From: Deltaproteobacteria bacterium
GTDB taxonomy: Bacteria; Myxococcota_A; Polyangia; JACPQR01
Length of the DNA stretch: 64,000 bases
Assembly (NCBI GenBank): GCA_016190375.1
Contig: JACPQR010000156.1
Span: forward strand, 40,839-104,838
Direction: 5' to 3'
In this document: piece by piece, positions 43,090 to 51,157 of the stretch
Layout of the letters: each line of letters starts with the position of its first letter
Position numbering within the stretch: position 1 is the first letter of the stretch
Made by a program: the position numbers and the translations under genes
Notes under the pieces: model-generated
What the model was told of the DNA's origin: nothing
Database searches by the model: none
The model's input: only the letters and a program-made list of their open reading frames with translations

Positions 43090-45885
43090 TCAGAGCCCCG
43101 GGGGATCGAAGTCCTCGTCGCCGTCCACCGTCACGAAGATCGGGTTCGTGAAAGCGTGGGGAACGACGTCTGGGGCGATGAAGGCGAGCGGCTCCGGCGA
43201 TGCAGGCGGGTCTTCGCCTTCGGCGGGCCATGGGGTCCCGGCCTCGACGACGATCCACGTGTCGTTCGGGAACGTGCCGAGATCGATGGCGCCGTCGAAG
43301 CGAACGACCGCACCGTCGTCGAGCTCGTCGTCGAGGTTCGCGACGACCTCGCCGTTCGCGTAGACGACGACCTCCTCGACCGGGATCCAGGGAACGGACT
43401 GGACGACGAGGAGAAGCGTCACGTGGTCGTCGGTCCCCACCTCGAGGACGCCGCCGGGGCCGGCGATCACGGCATCCTCCGGCCCGGACGCCGTGACACG
43501 GACGAACGGCCCGTTCGTGCCGATCATCCGCCCGGCCCGCACGGCCTCGTCGAAGGCGGCGGGCTCGAAGGCGCCGAGGTCTTCGTCCATGGCCACGTAG
43601 GTGCGGGGGTAGCCCGCCTCCTCGAGGACGAGCTTGTGGGAGTCCGAGTTCGCGGTGCCCGGTATGAACGGGAGCTGCGACAGGAAGGCGAACCAGTCGT
43701 TCCGGTCCGCGAGGTTCCCGGGCACCGAGCTGCCGTTCATCACCTCCATGACGTCCCAGGCGCCGAGGTCGCAATCGGGGAACGACGCGACCGGCTGGGC
43801 GGGATCGAACCCGCACGCATCCAGCCATCCGAGCCAGACCGACCCCACGGTGCTGGCACGCCCATGGTTGAGCTGGACGACCTCGGCTCCGGCGGCGCGC
43901 AGGCGAGTGTAGAGCTCGTCGACGGTGATCCCCTCGTCGGGCGGAGCGCCGTCGCGGGGAGCGTCGGGGTCGGGGACGAGGGGCCACGCGTTGTGGTGTC
44001 CGATCGTGTGCGGGAAGGTCTCGGTCGTGACCGCGGACGTGGACTCGAGCCCTGGAATCGTGACGACCACGTCGTCGACGCCCATCGAGAGTACCGTCGG
44101 TGCGTAGTCGCCGACGACGTCGTGCTCGGTCGCGACGACCACGTCCACGCCCTCGGCGACGTAGGCGAGCACCCTGTCGGTGAGGGGAAGCGAAGAATCC
44201 CAGGACAGGACGGAGTGGACGTGCATGTCCGCCGACAGCATCCCGGTCGTGTCGACCAGCGGCTCGAGCTGGAACGTCAACTCGGCGCCCGCCTCGTCGA
44301 TCTCCAGGTCCTCCTCGCCCAGCGACCACTCGATCCCGTGGGTCGCGTACACCCGGTAGCTTCCGACCGGCAGGGTGAGCTCGACGAGACCGTCCGGACC
44401 CACCAGGGCCACGTTCGCAGCCGGCGAGGCGCCCTCGATCGGTCCGAAGCTGGGGTCGGGCGTGTCTCGCACTCCCTTGAAGACGACGCGGCCCGCGATC
44501 GGCCCACCCCCAGCCTCGGTCAGATCGATGGAGACCAGCCCGAGCTCGCCGGTGGCCGCCGCCGAGCAGCCGCCGTCGACGCCGGCGACCACCTCGACCG
44601 GTCCGCCCTGAGCCACCGCGCCGCCGGGTCCGGTGACCTCGTAGTAGTAGCTGCCCTCGGGCAGAACGACTCGAGCGGTCCCGTCGGCGTCCACTACAGC
44701 GTGGGTCATCGGGGTGCGGCCCGAGCGCGCATGGGGGTCGTCGCCCGAGGCACCACGATAGAAGAGGACGGTTCCGTTTCGTGGGTCGCCGGCCGCGAAG
44801 GGAAGCTCCCCGGGCAGGTCGAGGGTGACGCACACGCTTCCGATGGCGTCGCCTCCGCAGCGGGCTTGGCCGGCGAAGGCGAGGTCGGACGCGGAGGCGA
44901 CGTCGTTCCGACCGGTCGCGACGAGGACCGCGCGGCCGTATGTCCGGGTTGCGCCTCCGCTCAGGACGCCCCCCAGACCGTCGCTCTCACCTACCGCGGA
45001 GACCTGGTCGTCGTTGACGCCGAAGACGATGCCCCCCTGATTGAGCGAGACGAGCGCGAGAGAGAAGGGGCCGGCGAAGGTGGCCGCGGCGCCGATGTAC
45101 GGGAACGAGCCCACGCTCCCGAGCGGGTTCGCGGGATCGAACCCCGGGCACTCGTAGCCCTGACCCTGGGCGCCGGCGCAGAACGGCTTCATGCCGCGCG
45201 GGCCCCAGAGGATCACGTCCGTCGTGACGGTCCCGAGGCCGCCGCCGATCGCGTCGCCGGTGAGGTTCTCGACGTCGGTCCAGATGCTGAGCGCGGTCTC
45301 GCAGGCACGAAGCTCGTAGCGCGTCTCGACGGCGAGCCGGTCGGTGAAGTCGCCCTGCGGTCCGCCGCGGACGGTCCCACGGGCGATCACGAACGCAGTG
45401 GTGCCGTCGGTGCCGGCCTCGATCTCGTCGTAGTAGAGGAAGTTGTCCTGCTCGAGGAAGAAGATCGACGAGAGCTGGCCGAAGTGATCGACCTCTTGCC
45501 CGGCCGGCAGGATGTCGATCAGCGTCCCGCCCGTCGGCGCGATCAGGTTCTGGTTCGCGATGTCGTCGATGTAGAAGCGCACCCGCTCGTTCGCGAGCAC
45601 CCAGTCGCCGATCCCCGCGATGGCGTCGCCAGTCGTAGTGTCGGGCAGATCGGCCGCATCCACGATCTGCCGCGCGGTCGCGGGCTCGCAGCCTGGGCCG
45701 TCCCAGGCTGGGCTCTGGGCCGCGTCGCAGTCCGAGTCCGCGTCTGAATCGCCGTCACCGTCGCCGTCGGCGTCCGAGTCGGCGTCGGCGTCCGAGTCGG
45801 CATCGGCGTCGCCGTCGGCGTCGTCATCGTCGCCACATCCGGTGAAGGTCGCGAGCGAGAGGCAGATGAACAGGGCTCGAATCAT
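43090..45885 (-). CDS. PHP-domain metal-dependent lipoprotein with Asp-rich linker
   Basis: 931 residues from the ATG at 45883-45885, overlapping the stop of the pseudouridine synthase gene as ATGA. The lipobox is ATFTGC, followed by an acidic linker of alternating Asp with Ala, Ser and Gly (bases 45850-45715). A long strand-rich region (about residues 60-540) includes carboxypeptidase-regulatory-like pieces (PIAGRVVFKG, VELTLPVGSYRVYATHG). A PHP hydrolase domain starts with DMHVHS (Asp553, His555, His557) and continues with VATEHDVVGDY, VQLNHGRAS and NSDSHKLV, so the metal ligands look complete. It is probably an extracytoplasmic phosphoesterase-like enzyme; its substrate is unknown. Confidence 0.87.
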   Translation of the reverse strand: MIRALFICLSLATFTGCGDDDDADGDADADSDADADSDADGDGDGDSDADSDCDAAQSPAWDGPGCEPATARQIVDAADLPDTTTGDAIAGIGDWVLANERVRFYIDDIANQNLIAPTGGTLIDILPAGQEVDHFGQLSSIFFLEQDNFLYYDEIEAGTDGTTAFVIARGTVRGGPQGDFTDRLAVETRYELRACETALSIWTDVENLTGDAIGGGLGTVTTDVILWGPRGMKPFCAGAQGQGYECPGFDPANPLGSVGSFPYIGAAATFAGPFSLALVSLNQGGIVFGVNDDQVSAVGESDGLGGVLSGGATRTYGRAVLVATGRNDVASASDLAFAGQARCGGDAIGSVCVTLDLPGELPFAAGDPRNGTVLFYRGASGDDPHARSGRTPMTHAVVDADGTARVVLPEGSYYYEVTGPGGAVAQGGPVEVVAGVDGGCSAAATGELGLVSIDLTEAGGGPIAGRVVFKGVRDTPDPSFGPIEGASPAANVALVGPDGLVELTLPVGSYRVYATHGIEWSLGEEDLEIDEAGAELTFQLEPLVDTTGMLSADMHVHSVLSWDSSLPLTDRVLAYVAEGVDVVVATEHDVVGDYAPTVLSMGVDDVVVTIPGLESTSAVTTETFPHTIGHHNAWPLVPDPDAPRDGAPPDEGITVDELYTRLRAAGAEVVQLNHGRASTVGSVWLGWLDACGFDPAQPVASFPDCDLGAWDVMEVMNGSSVPGNLADRNDWFAFLSQLPFIPGTANSDSHKLVLEEAGYPRTYVAMDEDLGAFEPAAFDEAVRAGRMIGTNGPFVRVTASGPEDAVIAGPGGVLEVGTDDHVTLLLVVQSVPWIPVEEVVVYANGEVVANLDDELDDGAVVRFDGAIDLGTFPNDTWIVVEAGTPWPAEGEDPPASPEPLAFIAPDVVPHAFTNPIFVTVDGDEDFDPPGL

Positions 45886-46853
45886 TGCAGGGCTCCTTGG
45901 TCGTCCAGGAAGTGCTGGCGGATGTCGTCCGGTAGCGCGCTTCGTACCTCGAGCGGCTCGCCCGAGCGTGGGTGCGCGAGGCGAACCTCGTGGGCATGGA
46001 GGGCGTGACGCTGCATGCCGAGGGTCTTGTGCATCTCGTCGTCGAGCCCCGAGTCGCAGAAGGCGAGGAAGAGGGCCTCGTCGACTCCGTAGAGCTTGTC
46101 GCCGACGATCGGGTGGCCGATCGCGTCGAGGTGGACGCGGATCTGGTGCTGCCGCCCGGTCCGCGGGTAGGCCGACACCAGGGTCGTCGTCCTTCCCCGC
46201 GAGGCCACCTCGATCAGGGTTCGGCTCTCGAGCCCCCGGCCGGGTGGCGCGACCTTCATTCGGTTCCTCAGGATGCCCTCCGTGCACAGCTCGAGCGGAA
46301 GATCGATCGTCGTGAGGTCCTGGGCGACGACTCCCCTCACGAGGGCCAGGTATCGCTTCGTCACCGTCCGCGACTCGAACTGCGCCTTGAGGCGGCGCTC
46401 GGCCTGCCGGTTCCTGGCGCACACCACGATGCCGCTGGTCTCGCGGTCGAGGCGATGCGTGAGCGTGACTCGATCCGGGTACCGCCCGCGCAGGAGCGCG
46501 GTCAACGTGTTCTCGTGGTAGCGAGCGGTCGGGTGCACGGGCAGTCCCGCCGGCTTGTCGACGACGACGACGTCCTCGTCCTCGTACAGGACCCCGAACT
46601 CCCGCGGCGCCGGAGGCTCGGGCATCGGCGGCCGGTAGATGACGATCACGTCGCCCGCGCGGACTATGTCGTTCGGTCCGAGCTTCCGGCCGTCCGGAGC
46701 GAAGGCCTGGGTGCGGAGGATCTTCTGGGCCCTGGTACGGCTGAGGCGGGGGACCTTCCAGGTCAGGAAGCGGTCGAGACGCCAGCCGGCGCGATCGTGC
46801 GGGACCACCAGGTGACGCTCGATGGCGTCCCTGGGCACCGATGCTGGGCGCAC
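45882..46853 (-). CDS. RluA/RluD-family pseudouridine synthase
   Basis: 323 residues from a GTG at 46851-46853. An N-terminal S4 RNA-binding domain (WRLDRFLTWKVPRLSRTRAQKIL) precedes the synthase domain. The catalytic Asp136 is in THRLDRETSG, and RTGRQHQIRVHL and HALHAHEVRLAHP follow as in the family. The target uridine (23S rRNA or tRNA) cannot be fixed from sequence. The gene lies 13 bases after rpmB and is coupled to the PHP lipoprotein, so a ribosome-linked operon also drives a surface protein. Confidence 0.93.
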   Translation of the reverse strand: MRPASVPRDAIERHLVVPHDRAGWRLDRFLTWKVPRLSRTRAQKILRTQAFAPDGRKLGPNDIVRAGDVIVIYRPPMPEPPAPREFGVLYEDEDVVVVDKPAGLPVHPTARYHENTLTALLRGRYPDRVTLTHRLDRETSGIVVCARNRQAERRLKAQFESRTVTKRYLALVRGVVAQDLTTIDLPLELCTEGILRNRMKVAPPGRGLESRTLIEVASRGRTTTLVSAYPRTGRQHQIRVHLDAIGHPIVGDKLYGVDEALFLAFCDSGLDDEMHKTLGMQRHALHAHEVRLAHPRSGEPLEVRSALPDDIRQHFLDDQGALQ

Positions 46854-46866
46854 GTGTATCAGATTG

Positions 46867-47055
46867 CTATGCCTTCACGACCTTCCCGGAGCGGATGCAG
46901 CGCGTGCAGGCGCGCACCCGGCGGTGGACGCCGTCCACGACAGCGTGCAGGCTCTGGATGTTGGGCATCTGGAGCCGCTTCGTCTTGATGTTCGAGTGGC
47001 TCACCTTGTTGCCCACTTGGTGGCCCTTGCCGCAGATCTCGCACCGGTTCGCCAT
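46867..47055 (-). CDS. rpmB: 50S ribosomal protein L28
   Basis: 62 residues, a compact bacterial L28. Two CxxC pairs are present (RCEICGKG and ACTRCIRSGK), so this is the zinc-binding form. NKVSHSNIKTKR is the family signature. The ATG at 47053-47055 follows a GAGGA ribosome-binding site. Upstream are a good promoter and a perfect palindrome in the leader. rpmG (L33), the frequent neighbour, is not here. Confidence 0.96.
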   Translation of the reverse strand: MANRCEICGKGHQVGNKVSHSNIKTKRLQMPNIQSLHAVVDGVHRRVRACTRCIRSGKVVKA

Positions 47056-47066
47056 GGCTTCCTCGG

Positions 47067-47088
47067 ACCTCGCCACGCGTGGCGAGGT
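47067..47088. promoter_or_regulatory. Perfect 22-bp palindrome in the rpmB leader
   Basis: The half-site ACCTCGCCACG is followed directly by its exact complement. It lies between the predicted transcription start and the rpmB ribosome-binding site. It could be an operator for a dimeric regulator, or a leader structure that L28 or another factor uses for control. Confidence 0.5.
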
Positions 47089-47109
47089 CGACCTCGAATT
47101 GGGGTCCGG

Positions 47110-47138
47110 CCTATAACATGCCGGCCCGTGACGTTCAA
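47110..47138 (-). promoter_or_regulatory. Sigma-70-like promoter for the rpmB operon
   Basis: On the minus strand TTGAAC (47133-47138) and TATAGG (47110-47115) are exactly 17 bases apart. The start would fall near 47103, giving a leader of about 48 bases that contains the 22-bp palindrome. Confidence 0.55.
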
Positions 47139-47193
47139 GCCAGGCAAGAAATGCCACTCGCGGCCCGGGCGTTCCGGGTGAGGCGCTGATCCC

Positions 47194-49656
47194 GTGAGAG
47201 GACTCCGAAGACCGCTGGCTGCAGGTGCGCTCGTGGCGGTCCTCTGCGCGCTGGGAGCTCTGGCCACGCGAGGCCGGCCGGCCGAGCGCGCGGCGCCGCG
47301 CCAGGGGCGGCGAACGGCACAAGAACCGCCGACGCCGGTGGATCGCGACACCGCCGACGGGGGAGCGGCCACCGTCGGCGGCGCCCTCATCGTGCACGTG
47401 ACGGGCCTCGACGGTCGGGCCGAGCCGGGGGCAACCGTGGTCGTCGCGGGCTCGGGCCTCTGGCCGCCGAGAGAGGCCGAGACCGACGACGGCGGCGCAG
47501 CGGCGTTCGAGGGCGTGCGCGAGGGCGTGTACGAGGCGCGGGCCCACTTCGGCCGCGAGGTCGCGGAGCCCCTCCTCGGGATCGAGCTGGGAAAGGACGA
47601 GCGGCGCGACGTGTACCTGGCCCTCGAGCCGGGCCGTGCGATCACCGGGCGCGTCGTCGACGCGGCGACCGGCGCTCCCATCGGAGGGGCGCGGCTGGTC
47701 GTCGGGGAGGAGGCGCTCGCCGTGGTTCCCGTCGTCGCCCGGACCGCGGCGGACGGCTCGTTCACGATCGAGCCGCTCCTGGAGCGGCCGTACCGGCTCA
47801 CCGTCCGCGCTCCGGGCTGGGTTGCGGAGATCGGCCGCGAGGTCGTCGCCGGGGCTCCGGCATTCGAGGTGAGGCTCCACCGGGGTGCGACTCTCGAGGG
47901 CATCGTGCTCGACGGGCGCGGTTTCCCCGTGTCCGGCGCCGCGCTCGAGGTCCGGGGCGTGGACGTCGGTGGCGGGGCGGTGGACCTGTCTTCGTTCAGC
48001 CTTGCGATGGAGGACGCGGACTTCGATGTCCTGGCGACCGGGTCGGGCACGCTGCGTCCGTCCGGCGAGCTCGGGGTGATGACGGGCCCGCTTCCGCCGA
48101 TACCGGGTGCGGTGGCCCCGCCCGAGCCGCTTCCAGTGCCAGCGGGCATCGCCGGCGGTTCGGCCAGCGCGGGCCTCGTGTCCAGCGACCGCGGCGAGTT
48201 CCGCATCGAAGGCGTTCCCCCCGGGCGGCTGATCGTCCACGCGTCCCACCCGGCGCACGCGAGCGGCGAGTCGAGGACGATCGTCGCGCATGACGGCGGC
48301 GCGATCACGGGGATCGAGGTCGTGCTCGGGGAGGGGCGCCGCGTGGCGGGCCGTGTCGTCGACCCAGCCGGCTTTCCCGTCGGCGGCGCCAGCGTCGAGC
48401 TCCAGACCGAGCGCGACTCGCCGCGGCTGGTCGTCACGACGACCGCCGGCGAGTTCGCGTTCGAGGCGATCGACGCGCGGGCGCTCGTCGTCCTCAGGTC
48501 GTGGGCGCCGGACCACGACCCGACCGCTCTTTCGGTGCCGGCATCGGAGGCGAGCGACGTCGAGCTCGAGCTCCGGCGCTCCGCGGAGCCCCTCGCGGGC
48601 CGTGTCGAGGACGATCGCGGCTTCCCTGTCCGGGGCGCGACCATCCGTCTCGCGCCGCTCGAGCCGGGCTCGTCTGTCGTGACCGCCGTGTCCGCCGAGG
48701 ACGGCACGTTCGCGGCCGCGGTTCCGCCCGGCGTCGCCGTTGCGCTGGAGGCGCGCCACCCCGAGCACGCCCCGACGCTGGTGCGCTCCGTCGTCCCGGC
48801 ACGGCCGTTCGTGGTGGTCCTGGCCTCGGGCGGCGGCCTCGAGGGCACGGTCGTGGCGCGGGTCGGCGGCTTCGCCGTCTCGCCCTTCGATCTCGTGGTC
48901 ACGGGCCTGGACGTGGGCGCCGGCCCGCCCTCGCGCATTCGGGTGGAGGACCTGGACGGAGCCTTCCGAGTGACGAACCTACGGCCCGGACGCCACCGCC
49001 TCCGCGTCGCGGCCGAGGGCTTCGCTCCGTGGGAGGACGAGGTCGAGGTCCCCGCGCCAAGGGCGCTCGAGAAGATCACCGCGACGGCCCTTCACGTCGA
49101 GCTCGAGGCCGGAGCCGAGGCGAGGGGACGCGTCCTGGACGCCCGCGGCGATCCCGTCACGGGCGCCCGTGTGAGCGCCGGCCGCCCGGCGCTCCTGTTC
49201 CGGGTATCGGGGCAGCGGCCGATCGTCACGGATGCGGATGGGGCTTTCGCGATCGTGCAGTTGCCTCAGGCCGCGGTAACGCTGTGGGCCTCGCACCCCG
49301 ATCTCGGCGTCGCCAATCTCGAGGTCGATCTGTCGCGCGGCTCGATCGAGGACGCCGAGCTCGCCTTCGACGGGGCGCTCGACGAGGACACGGTCCCGGG
49401 AGGTGGAGCACGCTTCGGCGGAGTCGGCGTCGTGCTCGAGGGCGACCGCGTCGTCGAGGTGCTCGAAGGGGGCCTCGCGGAGCGCGCCGCTCTCCGTCCG
49501 GCCGATCGGATCGTCAGGGTGAACGGCGCCGTCGTCCGCGGGGCGTCACTCTCGAGGGCGCTGCGCGGGCCCGTGGGGACCGAGGTCGTCCTCGAGGTGC
49601 GGCGCGGTGGCGCCGCGTTCCCGGTGCTCGTCACCCGCGAGCTGCTCTACAGGTGA
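47194..49656 (+). CDS. Exported multi-domain protein: carboxypeptidase-regulatory-like repeats plus PDZ
   Basis: 820 residues from a GTG at 47194. The N-terminal segment PLAAGALVAVLCALGALATRG is a signal or anchor. From residue 60 to about 720 come at least six domains of the carboxypeptidase regulatory-like/Ig-like type, each with GRVVDxxGxPVxGAxVxV and a following DGxFxI turn (for example GRVVDAATGAPIGGARLVV and GRVEDDRGFPVRGATIRL). A PDZ domain lies at about 735-820 (GGVGVVLEGDRVVEVLEGGLAERAALRPADRIVRVNG). Such proteins are often outer-surface adhesion or scaffold proteins in myxobacteria. It is divergent from rpmB and ends three bases from the convergent Uma2 gene. Confidence 0.83.
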   Translation: MRGLRRPLAAGALVAVLCALGALATRGRPAERAAPRQGRRTAQEPPTPVDRDTADGGAATVGGALIVHVTGLDGRAEPGATVVVAGSGLWPPREAETDDGGAAAFEGVREGVYEARAHFGREVAEPLLGIELGKDERRDVYLALEPGRAITGRVVDAATGAPIGGARLVVGEEALAVVPVVARTAADGSFTIEPLLERPYRLTVRAPGWVAEIGREVVAGAPAFEVRLHRGATLEGIVLDGRGFPVSGAALEVRGVDVGGGAVDLSSFSLAMEDADFDVLATGSGTLRPSGELGVMTGPLPPIPGAVAPPEPLPVPAGIAGGSASAGLVSSDRGEFRIEGVPPGRLIVHASHPAHASGESRTIVAHDGGAITGIEVVLGEGRRVAGRVVDPAGFPVGGASVELQTERDSPRLVVTTTAGEFAFEAIDARALVVLRSWAPDHDPTALSVPASEASDVELELRRSAEPLAGRVEDDRGFPVRGATIRLAPLEPGSSVVTAVSAEDGTFAAAVPPGVAVALEARHPEHAPTLVRSVVPARPFVVVLASGGGLEGTVVARVGGFAVSPFDLVVTGLDVGAGPPSRIRVEDLDGAFRVTNLRPGRHRLRVAAEGFAPWEDEVEVPAPRALEKITATALHVELEAGAEARGRVLDARGDPVTGARVSAGRPALLFRVSGQRPIVTDADGAFAIVQLPQAAVTLWASHPDLGVANLEVDLSRGSIEDAELAFDGALDEDTVPGGGARFGGVGVVLEGDRVVEVLEGGLAERAALRPADRIVRVNGAVVRGASLSRALRGPVGTEVVLEVRRGGAAFPVLVTRELLYR

Positions 49657-49659
49657 CCC

Positions 49660-50247
49660 TCATCGAGTGGCGGCAGCTCGGGCCTTCCAGAAGCGGCCGA
49701 CATCGATCTCGTCCTCGAAGGGAGGCAGGATCAGCACGTCGTCGTCCTTGGCCACCAGCACGAGGGCGGCGAGTGTCTCGACCGTCTGGTAGACCTCGAC
49801 CGTGCAGAGGTCAGGGTCCACGATCCAGGTCCATCCCACTCCCGAGCGCGCGAAGAGGGGCAGCTTCAGGCGGCGGTCGTCGCGCGCGGTCGTGGGAGAG
49901 AGGACCTCGCAGCAGAAGTCGGGAAGCACCTCGATGGGGTTTGCGTCGACGAACGGGGGCTCCTCGGTGACGCGCCAGCCGGACAGGTCCGGAACGGCCA
50001 GCAGGCCGTCCGGCAACTTGATCTCGGCCTCGACTTCGAACCACCAGCCCGAGCCGCCCTCGGCGAGATCGGAGCCCTGCAGTGCGCGGCGAGCACGCCA
50101 TCCGGCGAACCGGTGCCGGCCGCCGGGCCTGGCCATGGTGCGCACCACGCCGGGCTCGAGGATCTCGCCGGTCACCCCCTCCGGCAGGGCTTCGATCTGG
50201 CGATACAGCTCGTCGAAAGCCGGAATCCGGGTCGCTGGCCGCGACAT
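49660..50247 (-). CDS. Uma2-family (DUF820) putative restriction-fold nuclease
   Basis: 195 residues. The PD-(D/E)xK-like core is visible: ELPEG-type start (ALPEGVTGEILEPG), Asp in AVPDLSGWR, CCEVLSPTTARDDRRLKLPLFARSGVGWTWIVDP with the Glu and Lys of the active site. Uma2 proteins are abundant in cyanobacteria and multicellular bacteria. Their role is unclear, with DNA cleavage proposed from the fold. It is the last gene of a minus-strand run and lies 49 bases after the REC-PilZ gene. Confidence 0.85.
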   Translation of the reverse strand: MSRPATRIPAFDELYRQIEALPEGVTGEILEPGVVRTMARPGGRHRFAGWRARRALQGSDLAEGGSGWWFEVEAEIKLPDGLLAVPDLSGWRVTEEPPFVDANPIEVLPDFCCEVLSPTTARDDRRLKLPLFARSGVGWTWIVDPDLCTVEVYQTVETLAALVLVAKDDDVLILPPFEDEIDVGRFWKARAAATR

Positions 50248-50296
50248 GAGGCAAGCCTAGCATCAAACGGAAGCGCGCAGTGCGGGCCGGGCGGTC

Positions 50297-51145
50297 TCAC
50301 TTCTTCACGATTCTCTGGCAGGCCATCCAGAAGCGCTGGAGGCGAGGGACGTCGGCCTTGTTGGTCGGTTCGTAACGGACGCCCATCCGCTTGGCGGAGC
50401 GGGGGCCGGGACGCATGCCCCCGGCCATCCGCGCGACGACCGGGATCGGAGCGCTTCCGTCGCCGATGTGGACCAGGAGCTTGATCGGCTCGCCGCTCTT
50501 CCACTCCGACAGGGGCAACAGGAGCGCCGCCTCGTTCCTCGCCAGAAGGAGCATGCCACCCGGCGCATCGCCGACCTCGACCGAGATGTCCTCGACGACG
50601 AGGCACACGCTCCTCGGCGGGTCGGTCGAGATCACGGCGGAGCTGGAGACGGCGAAGTGGCTGGGCACCGGCGCCCTGAAGCAGCGACGCCGGTTGTCGG
50701 CCGCCGGCGCCTTCAGCCTGGCTTCCGTCTGGGCGAGCGGCTCGAGCTCGGGCCAGGGGAACGCGGGGCCCGGGCGATCGAGGAGGGCCCGCACGACCTT
50801 GCCCCTCAGCCCCTGGGGATGGAGCGGAAGGAGCAGGAAGTCGTCTGCGGCGCCGCACTTGAGGATCTCGACGGCGAAGTTCGCGTCGGTCGCCGGCGCG
50901 AGGACGATCGTCGGTATCCCGGGGAGCTTCTGGCGGAGCTCGACGGCGAGCGCGACCCCTTCACGAGTGGGCCCCGACAGCGCGACCAGCACCAGGTCCA
51001 CCTCGCTCGAGGTGTGCGCTCCGACCTCGTGTCGATCGATCTCGGTGACCGTGCCGAACCCCTCGAGCGCGTCCGCGCAGCGCTCGGCGAGCCTGGGGGC
51101 CGCACCCACTAGCCCGATACGGTACTCGTCAGGTGGTTGGTCCAT
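50297..51145 (-). CDS. Receiver-like plus PilZ-domain protein
   Basis: 282 residues. Residues 8-118 have the response-regulator fold (RIGLVGAAPRLAERCADAL, VDLVLVALSG, PTIVLAPATDANFAVEILKCGAADDFLLLPL). The usual phospho-accepting Asp after the third strand is replaced by Ala (VALSG), so it is probably a non-phosphorylated pseudo-receiver. A PilZ-like domain follows at about 150-270 (NRRRCFRAPVP, VEDISVEV, GMRPGPRSAKRMGVRYEP). The RRRCFR segment resembles the c-di-GMP-binding Arg box. It lies 12 bases downstream of a Ser/Thr kinase gene and may be its output partner. Confidence 0.78.
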   Translation of the reverse strand: MDQPPDEYRIGLVGAAPRLAERCADALEGFGTVTEIDRHEVGAHTSSEVDLVLVALSGPTREGVALAVELRQKLPGIPTIVLAPATDANFAVEILKCGAADDFLLLPLHPQGLRGKVVRALLDRPGPAFPWPELEPLAQTEARLKAPAADNRRRCFRAPVPSHFAVSSSAVISTDPPRSVCLVVEDISVEVGDAPGGMLLLARNEAALLLPLSEWKSGEPIKLLVHIGDGSAPIPVVARMAGGMRPGPRSAKRMGVRYEPTNKADVPRLQRFWMACQRIVKK

Positions 51146-51157
51146 GTCGAGCTGTCC

